64,000 nt of DNA from NCBI RefSeq assembly GCF_029855045.1, contig NZ_CP123228.1:5332001-5396000 (forward strand), in the 5' to 3' direction. A model generated the notes under the pieces. It was not told the origin of the DNA. It made no database searches and saw only the letters and a program-made list of their open reading frames with translations. This stretch comes from Piscinibacter sp. XHJ-5. GTDB taxonomy: Bacteria > Pseudomonadota > Gammaproteobacteria > Burkholderiales > Burkholderiaceae_C. A program made the position numbers and the translations under genes. This document shows positions 55,093 to 62,428 of the stretch, piece after piece (position 1 is the stretch's first letter; every line of letters starts with the position of its first letter).

Positions 55093-55719
55093 TCACTCAC
55101 CCATGTCCGATTTCAGTTTCTGGTACGAGGCCTTGGTCGGCGGACAGTGGCTCTGGTCGAGCGCCACCGGCTTGTTGCCCTTGCCGCACAGGGTGATCTC
55201 GTGCTTGCAGTCTCGAGCGGCACACAGCATGGCATGGCAGTTCTCGCACGGCATCTTCGACGGCTTTCCGGTCTTGGGACGCCAGTCGATGTTGAGCGTC
55301 ATCCGTCGAGGGGCGGCATTTTGCAGCTCGTCGAGAAGGCGCGCTTCCGCATGGCCCGACTTCTGCATCGTCGGCTTGGCGTGGGTGTAGTTCCCGCACA
55401 GCGTCGGAGCGCCGCCCCGCACATCCCCGCTGCCTCCCTTGGCGAGCGTCTTGGGACACTTCTCGTGGGCCTTGTGATTGTTGTGGGCGCTGCGAACCTT
55501 GGTGGGTCCGCCGGCGACGGCCGTGCGCTTGACCGACGACACCGTGGTGCCCTCGCCCTCACCTTCCGCGCCGACGAGGGTCTTGTCCTTCGTCTTGCTG
55601 TCGAGCTCGCCGCGGCGAGCTTCGTTGGAGTCGGCGAGCTCCTCGCAATCGGTCTTGATCGTCGACGGCGACATGCCCGCATTGCTGACGGTGGCGGTGC
55701 CGGGGTTCCCTGTTGCCAT
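55093..55719 (-). CDS. Predicted T6SS deaminase-fold effector
   Basis: A 208-aa protein. The C-terminal half has the zinc deaminase signature: His123-Ala-Glu125 in KSGHAEARLLDEL, then Pro157-Cys158-Glu-Asn-Cys161 in MPCENCHAMLC. His123 and the two Cys would bind zinc, and Glu125 is the proton carrier. The sequence between them (RRMTLNIDWRP) is the expected core strand. The N-terminal 110 residues are low in hydrophobics and may attach it to the spike. Bacterial toxins with this fold deaminate DNA, RNA or nucleotides. It follows the DUF4150 PAAR-like gene by 5 bases and precedes two possible immunity genes. No signal peptide, as is usual for T6SS cargo. Confidence 0.75.
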   Translation of the reverse strand: MATGNPGTATVSNAGMSPSTIKTDCEELADSNEARRGELDSKTKDKTLVGAEGEGEGTTVSSVKRTAVAGGPTKVRSAHNNHKAHEKCPKTLAKGGSGDVRGGAPTLCGNYTHAKPTMQKSGHAEARLLDELQNAAPRRMTLNIDWRPKTGKPSKMPCENCHAMLCAARDCKHEITLCGKGNKPVALDQSHCPPTKASYQKLKSDMGE

Positions 55720-55724
55720 CGGGA

Positions 55725-56114
55725 CTACCGGTTGTTGTGCAGTGTCAGGTCCATCTGGCGCACCGCGTTCGCGCCCTCGAACTTGACATCGAACGACCAC
55801 GCCGAGAACACCGTTTTCCCCTCGAGCGTGTGCGTCACCACCCCCATGCCGAACGACTTGGTCGCCGCCTGGTCGCCGTCGCTCTTCTTGTAGGTCGAGC
55901 TGTTCTTCATGCCGACTTCCTCGCCTCCGATCTTCACGCTGCGTGTCCCGTCGTCGGTGTCGGACGCGGCGGAGAAGTTGGGATAGGGAATCGGAACGGG
56001 GCCCGCCGGCGGAGGAGGGGGCGACAGGCACACGTCGGGCATCGCGCCGAGCGACCGGTTGGCATCCTTGCCGGCCGAGACCTCGCGCCCGTTGGCGTAG
56101 ACGTTCTTGCTCAT
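55725..56114 (-). CDS. DUF4150 PAAR-like spike protein
   Basis: A 129-aa protein opening SKNVYANGREVSAGKDANRSL and containing DVCLSPPPPPAGPVPIPYPN, VKIGGEEVGMKNSSTYKKSDGD and KGMGVV-like KSFGMGVVTHTLEGKTVF, all typical of DUF4150 PAAR-like proteins. These cap the VgrG trimer and carry effectors. Its ATG overlaps the stop of the ketosynthase-like gene. The deaminase gene follows after 5 bases. Confidence 0.9.
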   Translation of the reverse strand: MSKNVYANGREVSAGKDANRSLGAMPDVCLSPPPPPAGPVPIPYPNFSAASDTDDGTRSVKIGGEEVGMKNSSTYKKSDGDQAATKSFGMGVVTHTLEGKTVFSAWSFDVKFEGANAVRQMDLTLHNNR

Positions 56115-57151
56115 CGACGCAGCTCCGCGCCGTGCATCGAGACGACGAGCGCCGCCCGGATGCCGTCCTCGGTGCCGATGTGGCACAACGCGACGGGCCC
56201 TGGCGCGTAATCCTCCTGCGCGGCATGCAAGGCCTGCGCCAGCAGGCAAGGCAACACCGCGGCGCCGATCTCGCCAAGGAACTCGATGGGATGCCACAGC
56301 TCGAGCACGCCGTCGCGCTCGCCGCTGTCGAGCCTGCCGGCGACGAAGGCGGCCTCCTTGAACTTGTAGTGCTCGCCCGACAGATCGGTCAGGCGGTACG
56401 AGACGTCGCTCATCGCAAGGCCCGCGTTGTCGAGAGCCTCCTGCACCGCCTGCGTCAGGCCCACCGCGCGCAATGGCAGCGTGCTTTCGATCGTCGCGGG
56501 CTCGCGCCCGATGCCGAACCCTTCGATGCGCAGCCCGTCGCTGGCCGCGCCGCCCATGCCCACGAGCACCGCGCAACCGGCTTCGCCGGGAAAGAAGCCA
56601 TTGGAGTTTCCGGGTGTCATCAGCCGCCGCTGGTCGATGTAGGTCTCGAGCGTCGGCTGGTGGAGGAAGCTGTCCACGCCGGCGATCACCACCCGACGGG
56701 CGGCACCAGCCACGATCAGGTTCTGCGCCTCGAGAAGTGCCATTGCGCAGCCGGCCTGGTCCTGCGCGAAGACGCGCGACCTCGGGTGGTGCGCCAAGTC
56801 CAGCCGCGTCTCGATGGCCTCCAGCAGCCCCTCGTCGATGCCGGGGGTCCGTGCCCGACGCCCGGCCGCGGCGATGCCCAGGAGAAGGGGGATGCGCTGC
56901 GGCGGCTCCGGCTGCGCCGCCACCAGGCACTCGTGAATGGCCGGTGCAGCAAGATCGGCCAGCTTGTCCAGCCCTTCCCACCATTGCGGCAGGGAGATTT
57001 TCGCCCCGGACAGCGGCTGCCCGGACTCGGTGTCGACCCACACCGTCTGCCCGATCGCGCTGATGCCCGCGCGCAGCGCCGCCAGCGAGGCGGGCGCATT
57101 GAAGCCCAGCGCAGTCACCATGCCGCTGGCCAGAACCGTCAGCGGGGTCAT
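56111..57151 (-). CDS. Thiolase-fold (ketosynthase-like) protein of a T6SS effector module, degenerate
   Basis: A 346-aa beta-ketoacyl-synthase-like protein. The Cys region (FAQDQAGCAMALLEAQNLIVAGAARRVVIAGVDS) and the RxxxPxxxGFFPGEAGCAVLV segment align with KAS enzymes, so the nucleophilic Cys may remain. The two catalytic His motifs are lost: the HGTGT region reads LSGEHYKFKE, and the KxxxGH region reads HPIEFLGEIGAAVL. It is therefore probably not a condensing enzyme but an adaptor. Genes of this kind recur with DUF2169 and DUF4150 proteins. Start and stop overlap both neighbours by 4 bases. Confidence 0.78.
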   Translation of the reverse strand: MTPLTVLASGMVTALGFNAPASLAALRAGISAIGQTVWVDTESGQPLSGAKISLPQWWEGLDKLADLAAPAIHECLVAAQPEPPQRIPLLLGIAAAGRRARTPGIDEGLLEAIETRLDLAHHPRSRVFAQDQAGCAMALLEAQNLIVAGAARRVVIAGVDSFLHQPTLETYIDQRRLMTPGNSNGFFPGEAGCAVLVGMGGAASDGLRIEGFGIGREPATIESTLPLRAVGLTQAVQEALDNAGLAMSDVSYRLTDLSGEHYKFKEAAFVAGRLDSGERDGVLELWHPIEFLGEIGAAVLPCLLAQALHAAQEDYAPGPVALCHIGTEDGIRAALVVSMHGAELRR

Positions 57152-58242
57152 CGAGACCCCCGGCGCGCGCTTACCGCCTCGGCGAGACTGCGGTAGTAGG
57201 TCTTGCCCGGAAAGCGCCGCTCGCGACTGACGCGCCGTTCGTCCCCGATCAGCGTTTCCTTCACGTCGAACACGCTGCGTCCGAGAGCGAGCGACACGCG
57301 CCACGTGAGGGTGAAGCGCTGGCGATCGGGCTCGAGCACGATGGTGTCCAGCCGGGCAGGCCGGCTGATGTCGCGCCCGCGATGCGGAATGAAGCGGACC
57401 GGCATGGCCACCTGCGGCAGGCGGAAGACGCGATGGCCGTCGGGTGTCAGGTTGCGCAACTCGATTTCCTCGCCGCCTTGCGGGTAGGGGATGGTCTGGT
57501 CTGCCGGCGCCGCCTGGAAGTAGCGCTCGTCGAAATCGGACGGCCACAGCGGCGCGGTGGTCCTGATCCACTGGTCGTCGTAGGTTCCAGCGTACAGGCG
57601 GCGCGGCATCCAGCTGCGGCCCACCGGGGAGAACGCCATCGGCACATATCTTCCCTGCGGGTCGCTGACCGGCCGGTCCAGTTCCTCGGTATTGGGCAGC
57701 GGGCGTCCCTCGATGCGGTCGGCGTGGCGCCAGAAACCGCGGCCCACCGGGTTGGAATCGCAGGTGTCGGCGCGACCCTCGGCCTGCTCGGTGTCGTCGG
57801 TGCCGCCGAAGGCGAGGTCATACGTCAGCCCGACCCGCTCGAAGGGCTCGGGGTCCGAGGCGGTGACCCGGCCGAAGGTGCGCCGCCAATGACGATCGCC
57901 GACGGCCGCGAACTGCTTCACCCGCTCGCCCACGCGCAATCGCACCACGGTGCGCCGCACCGCACGTCCCGGCGGCGCATGCGCGCTACCGATCAGCAGC
58001 ACGTCGCAGGCCGGCTTGACGTGGGCATAGTCCGTCTCGTAAAGCGGTGCCGACGTGCCGGGCGCCGCGGTGAACTGATCGGCTTCCACCAGCGCACTCT
58101 GCTCCGCCCCGAGTACGGCCTCGGCACCCGGTTCGGGCATGGCATAGGTGGCCTTCACGACAACCACGAGCAGTTCGCGCCCGTCGCGCTGGAATCCCAT
58201 CGTCCAGTTCGCGGGCAGTCCCGTGCCGTTGGTGAATCTCAT
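57148..58242 (-). CDS. DUF2169 T6SS-associated adaptor protein
   Basis: A 364-aa DUF2169 protein with the typical VVVKATYAMPEPG, ETDYAHVKPACDVLLIGSAHAP, VGERVKQFAAVGDRHW and GLTYDLAFGGTDD segments and the late RYFQAAPADQTIPYPQGGEEIELRNLTPDG. DUF2169 proteins accompany PAAR-like tips and act as loading adaptors for cargo in studied T6SSs. The ATG overlaps the preceding stop (ATGA), and AGGTGG lies 8 bases upstream. Confidence 0.9.
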   Translation of the reverse strand: MRFTNGTGLPANWTMGFQRDGRELLVVVVKATYAMPEPGAEAVLGAEQSALVEADQFTAAPGTSAPLYETDYAHVKPACDVLLIGSAHAPPGRAVRRTVVRLRVGERVKQFAAVGDRHWRRTFGRVTASDPEPFERVGLTYDLAFGGTDDTEQAEGRADTCDSNPVGRGFWRHADRIEGRPLPNTEELDRPVSDPQGRYVPMAFSPVGRSWMPRRLYAGTYDDQWIRTTAPLWPSDFDERYFQAAPADQTIPYPQGGEEIELRNLTPDGHRVFRLPQVAMPVRFIPHRGRDISRPARLDTIVLEPDRQRFTLTWRVSLALGRSVFDVKETLIGDERRVSRERRFPGKTYYRSLAEAVSARRGSR

Positions 58243-59510
58243 GACGCCAACCACCTGCGCTGACGGTCAGCACGCGCCTCGACCGAGAACACCACAGCCG
58301 AACGGCTGTGCGCCGCCAGCTCGACTGCCGCACCGCGGCGTTGCCGCTGGAATCCTTCTCGCAGCACGCGGGCGGCGGCATCGCTCGACACGGGCCGTCC
58401 GCCGATCCAGCGCTGTCCCGGCACGTAGCGTGGTGCGGCGTCGCACCAGAAGGCACGCACGGCCGCGACCGCGGGCCAGGGCAAGTCGTCGTCGGGATCA
58501 TCATCGGCCGCATCGGCCGAAGCGCCTGCAGGCGGATCACGATCGAGGTCCAGGTACCGTAGGTCGGCGCCCGTGATCGCGGAGAACGCTTCACCGGCGA
58601 GACGGGCATCGGGTGACTCCATCAGCTCGATCAGCCAGGGTACGGCGGCCGGATCGCCGAACGCACCGGCAGCGCGCAACGCGCCGCGCCGCGTTCGGTC
58701 GGAAGCCGCGAGCGAGCGCACGGTTTGCATGGCCCACTGCCGCTCGCCGCAGCGCATGGCGATGTCGAGCGCAGGGTGACTCAGCGACGGCAGCGTGGCA
58801 GCCTCATCGAAGGCATGGCGCGCGCCTTGCGGCTGTCCCGACAATGCCACCGACCACGCGGCCCAGAACCGGCATGCCGGATCCGCATCGCGCATCGCGT
58901 CGACCGCGAGCGGCATCAGGCCTTCCTGCTTCGTCTCGCCGATGCAGCGCAGGGCCTGCGCACGCAACGCGGCATCGGCGTCTTCCAGCGCACGCCGCAC
59001 GACAGCCGGCCGCACGCAACGATGGTGGCTGGCGGCGCTCAACGCCATTCGGCGCAGGCTGCTCGACCCGGACGCCGAAAGCGCGTCGAGCACCGCGCCC
59101 CGGACAGGCTCGTCCAGCCAGTTCAATGCCGCCGCGAGGGCCGGTTCGAAGCGCGCGTCGGCCAGGCACAGCTGCACCATCGATGTCGTGCGCTCGTCGT
59201 CGCGTCCCGAAAACGCCAGCCAGGCTGCCACGAAGACCGCCCCGACGTCGTCGTCGCCCAGTCGCTGGCGCGCCGCGGCCCAGCCGGCGTCCGCGGCCAC
59301 CTGGAGGCCGCGCAAGTGCGCGAGCAGGCGGGCATCGAGGCGGGCCAGGTGCTTCAGCGCATAGTGCGGTGCCACGACGGCGCGCTCGCGAAGGTGATAC
59401 AGAAATGACGCTTCGCCGGCATGCTCGGCCACCACCCGCCGGTGCACCAGTGCAGAGATGTCGGCCGGGCGGAAGCCCGGTTCCGGCGGGCTCGGTGCAG
59501 GGCGGCTCAA
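58239..59510 (-). CDS. TIGR02270-family HEAT-repeat protein (T6SS-associated)
   Basis: A 423-aa, Ala/Arg-rich helical-repeat protein with HEAT-like units (LRRMALSAASHHRCVRPAVVRRALEDADAALRAQALRCIG, ADPACRFWAAWSVALSG, RRGALRAAGAFGDPAAVPWLIELMESP) and the C-terminal AAPRYVPGQRWIGGRPVS typical of TIGR02270 proteins. The start is a TTG with AAGGAGG 6 bases upstream; no ATG or GTG fits better. It lies between DUF6484 and DUF2169 genes and may act as a scaffold for spike or cargo. Confidence 0.8.
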   Translation of the reverse strand: MSRPAPSPPEPGFRPADISALVHRRVVAEHAGEASFLYHLRERAVVAPHYALKHLARLDARLLAHLRGLQVAADAGWAAARQRLGDDDVGAVFVAAWLAFSGRDDERTTSMVQLCLADARFEPALAAALNWLDEPVRGAVLDALSASGSSSLRRMALSAASHHRCVRPAVVRRALEDADAALRAQALRCIGETKQEGLMPLAVDAMRDADPACRFWAAWSVALSGQPQGARHAFDEAATLPSLSHPALDIAMRCGERQWAMQTVRSLAASDRTRRGALRAAGAFGDPAAVPWLIELMESPDARLAGEAFSAITGADLRYLDLDRDPPAGASADAADDDPDDDLPWPAVAAVRAFWCDAAPRYVPGQRWIGGRPVSSDAAARVLREGFQRQRRGAAVELAAHSRSAVVFSVEARADRQRRWLAS

Positions 59511-59521
59511 GACGGCCTCCT

Positions 59522-60001
59522 TCAATTGAGCTGCACCGAACCGCCCCTGATGCGATTGGCGCCCGCGGCCTGCGTGAGCACCGTTTCGCCGCGAATCTCG
59601 ACGCGGCCATCGCTGTGAAGCGTCAGCGACGACTTGCCGCAGCGCAGGACCAGCTGGTGCTCGGCACTCACGATCATGCGTTCGCCATCGGCGTCCACCT
59701 GCACCTGGCCAGGCGGATGTTCGAGCGGCCAGCCCCGCGGCGCCAGCACGCCCAGCACGACCGGACGCCGCGCATCGCCGTCGACGAACCCGAGCAGGAC
59801 CTCTCGGCCGACGTGCGCCGCATGCAGATCGACCACCGACTCCGCGCGCAGCGCAGCCTGCTCCACGCCTGGGGAGTGCATGACGATCGCAATCCTGCCC
59901 CGGTCAGCCAGCGCCAACAGCTCGCCGACGACCAGGGCGCTCGCACCGGCGCGGCCGTTCAGGTGGGATGTGGCCGAAGCAGGCAGATCGCTGGGTTTCA
60001 T
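59522..60001 (-). CDS. DUF6484-type small T6SS protein
   Basis: A 159-aa protein opening MKPSDLPASATSH. Its first part (VGELLALADRGRIAIVMHSP...VGREVLLGFVDGDARRPVVLGVL) is an OB/VgrG-gp5-like fold, and the end (SSLTLHSDGRVEIRGETVLTQAAGANRIRGGSVQLN) is a short beta-helix piece. This pattern is that of DUF6484 proteins found just after vgrG. GAGGAGC precedes the ATG, 18 bases after the vgrG stop. Possibly an extra module that stacks on the spike. Confidence 0.75.
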   Translation of the reverse strand: MKPSDLPASATSHLNGRAGASALVVGELLALADRGRIAIVMHSPGVEQAALRAESVVDLHAAHVGREVLLGFVDGDARRPVVLGVLAPRGWPLEHPPGQVQVDADGERMIVSAEHQLVLRCGKSSLTLHSDGRVEIRGETVLTQAAGANRIRGGSVQLN

Positions 60002-60019
60002 GGTCGAGCTCCTCAAGCA

Positions 60020-62323
60020 TCAGTTCTCCATCACCTTCGCACCCTTGACCGTCACGTTGCCGGACGCCTTGATATTCACCTTGCCTGACGCGTCGAGCGT
60101 GATGTCCTTGCCCTTCAAGGTGATCGATCCGTCCTTCTTCATCGTGAGCAGCGCGCTGCCGGTCTTGATCGATACCGAGTCGCCGGCCTCGATGACGAAG
60201 TTCTTGCCGACCTTGAGCTGATCGTCCTCGCCGACCGACGACGAGCGCTTCTTGGCGATGGTGGTGGTTTGTCCACCGCCCACCTGGACGCTGCGGTCCG
60301 AGGCCACCTGGGTGCTCTGCTTGGCGCCGACGCTGGTCGTCTGGTCCGCACCGATGCTGTTCGTCTGCGCGGCGGCCACGGTGGTCGACTGGCTGGCACC
60401 TACCGTGATCGTCTGCATCGCGCCGACGGCGATCGTCTGTGCGGCCCCGATGCCGACCTGCTGTGCAGCACCGATGCCTATGGTTTCGTTGACGCCCACC
60501 GTATGCGTGCGCTGCAGGGCGACGGACACCGTTTCGCTGCCCCCGACGCTTCGGCTGCGGTTGCCGCCCACGCTCAGCGTCTGGTTGGCGCCGACGTCGA
60601 CAGTCTCGTTGCTGCCGACACTCTCGGCCCGGTCGACGCCGATCGAGATCTTCTCGTTGCTGCCCACCTTCTCGACCCGGTTGACCCCGATCGTGATGGT
60701 CTCGTTGTTGTCCACCGTCTCGGTGCGGTCGTGCTTGACGTGCGTCGTCTCGTCGTGGTCGATCGTCTTCTTCCGATCGTGCCCCACCGAGTGCGTCTCG
60801 TCGTTCTCCACCTCGATGTCCTGGTTCTTCTCCGCGTGGATCCACAGCTGCTCGCTGCCGGCCTTGTCCTCGAAGCGGATCGCATTGGCGTTGCCGTAAC
60901 CCCCGCCCTTGCTCGAGCGGGTGAGGATCCCCGACTGCGTCGCGTTGGCCGGAAGCTCCCACGGCGGCATCTGCTCGGCGTTGTAGACGCGTCCGGTGAT
61001 CAGCGGCTGGTCGGGGTCGCCCTCGAGGAAATCGACCACCACCTCCTGGCCGATGCGCGGGATGTCGACGATTCCGAAATTCTTGCCGGCCCATGGATGC
61101 GCCACCCGCACCCAGCAGGAGCTCCTCTCGTTCTTCCTGCCGTAGCGGTCCCAGTGGAACTGCAGCTTCACGCGCCCGTACTTGTCGGTGAAGATTTCCT
61201 CCCCGCCCGGACCGACGACCAGTGCCGTCTGCGGTCCCTGCACGAAAGGCTTGGGCGTGCGCCGCGGAGGGCGGAACTGCTGCGCCGAAGGAATGGCCGA
61301 GAACTCGCACTGGAACGCGCCGGCGGGGTTGCCCGACTCGTAGCCGTCGACATGCGCGCTCACCGCCAGCGACGTGACGAGGTACTCGCGGTTCTGGTCG
61401 GCCCGCGGGTGGCTGGTCAGCTTCAGCAGCCGTCCGACCTGGATGCCGTGCGCGTTGGACCTGCCCTGCAGCCGCTCGAAGCGCGTCTGCAGCTCGTCCA
61501 GGCGATCCTCGACCCACTGACTGCCGTCGGCCGCCTTCACGTAGTCGCCCTGGAAGTCGAACAGCTCGTAGTCGGACATCGTGTAGCCGCGCGGGTTGTC
61601 GGCATCGACCTCGAGGTCGGTGGTCGGCCGCTCGAAGTCGTAGCTCGTCAGCACCACCTTGCCGGTCTTGACCTCGCGCGTGAACGACCAGCCGGACACG
61701 CATTCGACATCCGAGGCGGCCTCGGGCGCGTGCTCCATGTACGGCAGGCTGGCGCAGCCGGGCGCCGCGTCGTGCACGCTCTGCGAATCGACCAGCACCA
61801 GCTTGTGCTGGCCGTCCGCATGCTCGAAGTACCAGTAGATGCCTTCATGCTCCAGCAGCCGCGCGACGAAGTTGAAGTCGCTCTCGCGGTATTGCACGCA
61901 GTAGACCCACTTGCGGTAACTGCGGAACAGCTTGAACTCGAAGCTCGCGATGCCGTGGTCGTCGAAGACCTTCTTGACGATCTCCTTGACGTCCATGTCC
62001 TGGAAGATGCGGCAATCGGTGGTGCGTGTGAGGAACCACAGCCAGGTGTTGACGGTGGCGTGGTAGACGAAATGGCGGCCGCGGTGCACGCCGGTGCCGA
62101 AGCGCGTGACATAGCCATGGAAGAAGCGCTTGGCGTCGTCACGCAGCTGCACCTTCACCGTGACCGGCTTGCCGAGGAGGTCCTCGGGCTTGAGGTCGGG
62201 CTTGGGGCTCAGCAGCGTGAGCTGCGTATCGCCGAGCATGCTCAGGCCCGCCGAGGCGGTCATGGCCTCGAACAGCAGATCGGCGGCGGGAAGCGGGGTC
62301 GTGATGGCGATCGGAGGCGGCAT
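60020..62323 (-). CDS. tssI: T6SS spike protein VgrG (TssI)
   Basis: A 767-aa VgrG. The gp27-like N-terminal part (QLTLLSPKPDLKPEDLLGKPVTV, ESDFNFVARLLEHEGIYWYFEH) leads to the gp5 OB fold (GGEEIFTDKYGRVKLQFHWDRYG, SCWVRVAHPWAGKNFGIVDIPRIGQEVVVDFLEGDPDQPLITGRVYN). A long beta-helix follows (about 505-700) made of degenerate 8-residue repeats such as GSNETVDV and GANQTLSV, then a DUF2345-like end (GSITLKGKDITLDASGKVNI). It is the first gene of a nine-gene operon with adaptors, tip and cargo. No enzymatic extension is seen. Confidence 0.96.
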   Translation of the reverse strand: MPPPIAITTPLPAADLLFEAMTASAGLSMLGDTQLTLLSPKPDLKPEDLLGKPVTVKVQLRDDAKRFFHGYVTRFGTGVHRGRHFVYHATVNTWLWFLTRTTDCRIFQDMDVKEIVKKVFDDHGIASFEFKLFRSYRKWVYCVQYRESDFNFVARLLEHEGIYWYFEHADGQHKLVLVDSQSVHDAAPGCASLPYMEHAPEAASDVECVSGWSFTREVKTGKVVLTSYDFERPTTDLEVDADNPRGYTMSDYELFDFQGDYVKAADGSQWVEDRLDELQTRFERLQGRSNAHGIQVGRLLKLTSHPRADQNREYLVTSLAVSAHVDGYESGNPAGAFQCEFSAIPSAQQFRPPRRTPKPFVQGPQTALVVGPGGEEIFTDKYGRVKLQFHWDRYGRKNERSSCWVRVAHPWAGKNFGIVDIPRIGQEVVVDFLEGDPDQPLITGRVYNAEQMPPWELPANATQSGILTRSSKGGGYGNANAIRFEDKAGSEQLWIHAEKNQDIEVENDETHSVGHDRKKTIDHDETTHVKHDRTETVDNNETITIGVNRVEKVGSNEKISIGVDRAESVGSNETVDVGANQTLSVGGNRSRSVGGSETVSVALQRTHTVGVNETIGIGAAQQVGIGAAQTIAVGAMQTITVGASQSTTVAAAQTNSIGADQTTSVGAKQSTQVASDRSVQVGGGQTTTIAKKRSSSVGEDDQLKVGKNFVIEAGDSVSIKTGSALLTMKKDGSITLKGKDITLDASGKVNIKASGNVTVKGAKVMEN
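60290..60780 (-). repeat. Degenerate tandem repeats in vgrG coding the beta-helix
   Basis: About 20 units of roughly 24 bases encode the pattern G-x-N/x-x-T-x-x-V. The unit drifts from GxNETxxV near 60700 to GAxQTxxV near 60400. These are coding repeats, not a CRISPR or satellite. Confidence 0.7.
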
Positions 62324-62380
62324 GTCCGGCTTTCACCGGTGGACGGTTGGGCGCATGGTTGGTCCTCGGCCGGCCGCGGT

Positions 62381-62396
62381 AAAGCGACGAAAGTCA
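62381..62396 (-). promoter_or_regulatory. Putative T6SS operator, copy 4
   Basis: AAAGCGACGAAAGTCA in the 105-base space between clpV and vgrG, 58 bases upstream of the vgrG start. The ACGAAAGTCA core matches the other copies exactly; the first six bases match less well. Confidence 0.45.
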
Positions 62397-62428
62397 TCGC
62401 AGGTCGACCGGGAGGAAAGGCCTGCCGA

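Noticed and set aside
56111..57151. Assignment as an active 3-oxoacyl-ACP synthase.
   Set aside because: Both catalytic His motifs are missing, so only the fold is supported.
60290..60780. Regular short repeats that could suggest a CRISPR array.
   Set aside because: The units are about 24 bases, degenerate, in frame and have no spacers; they encode the VgrG beta-helix.
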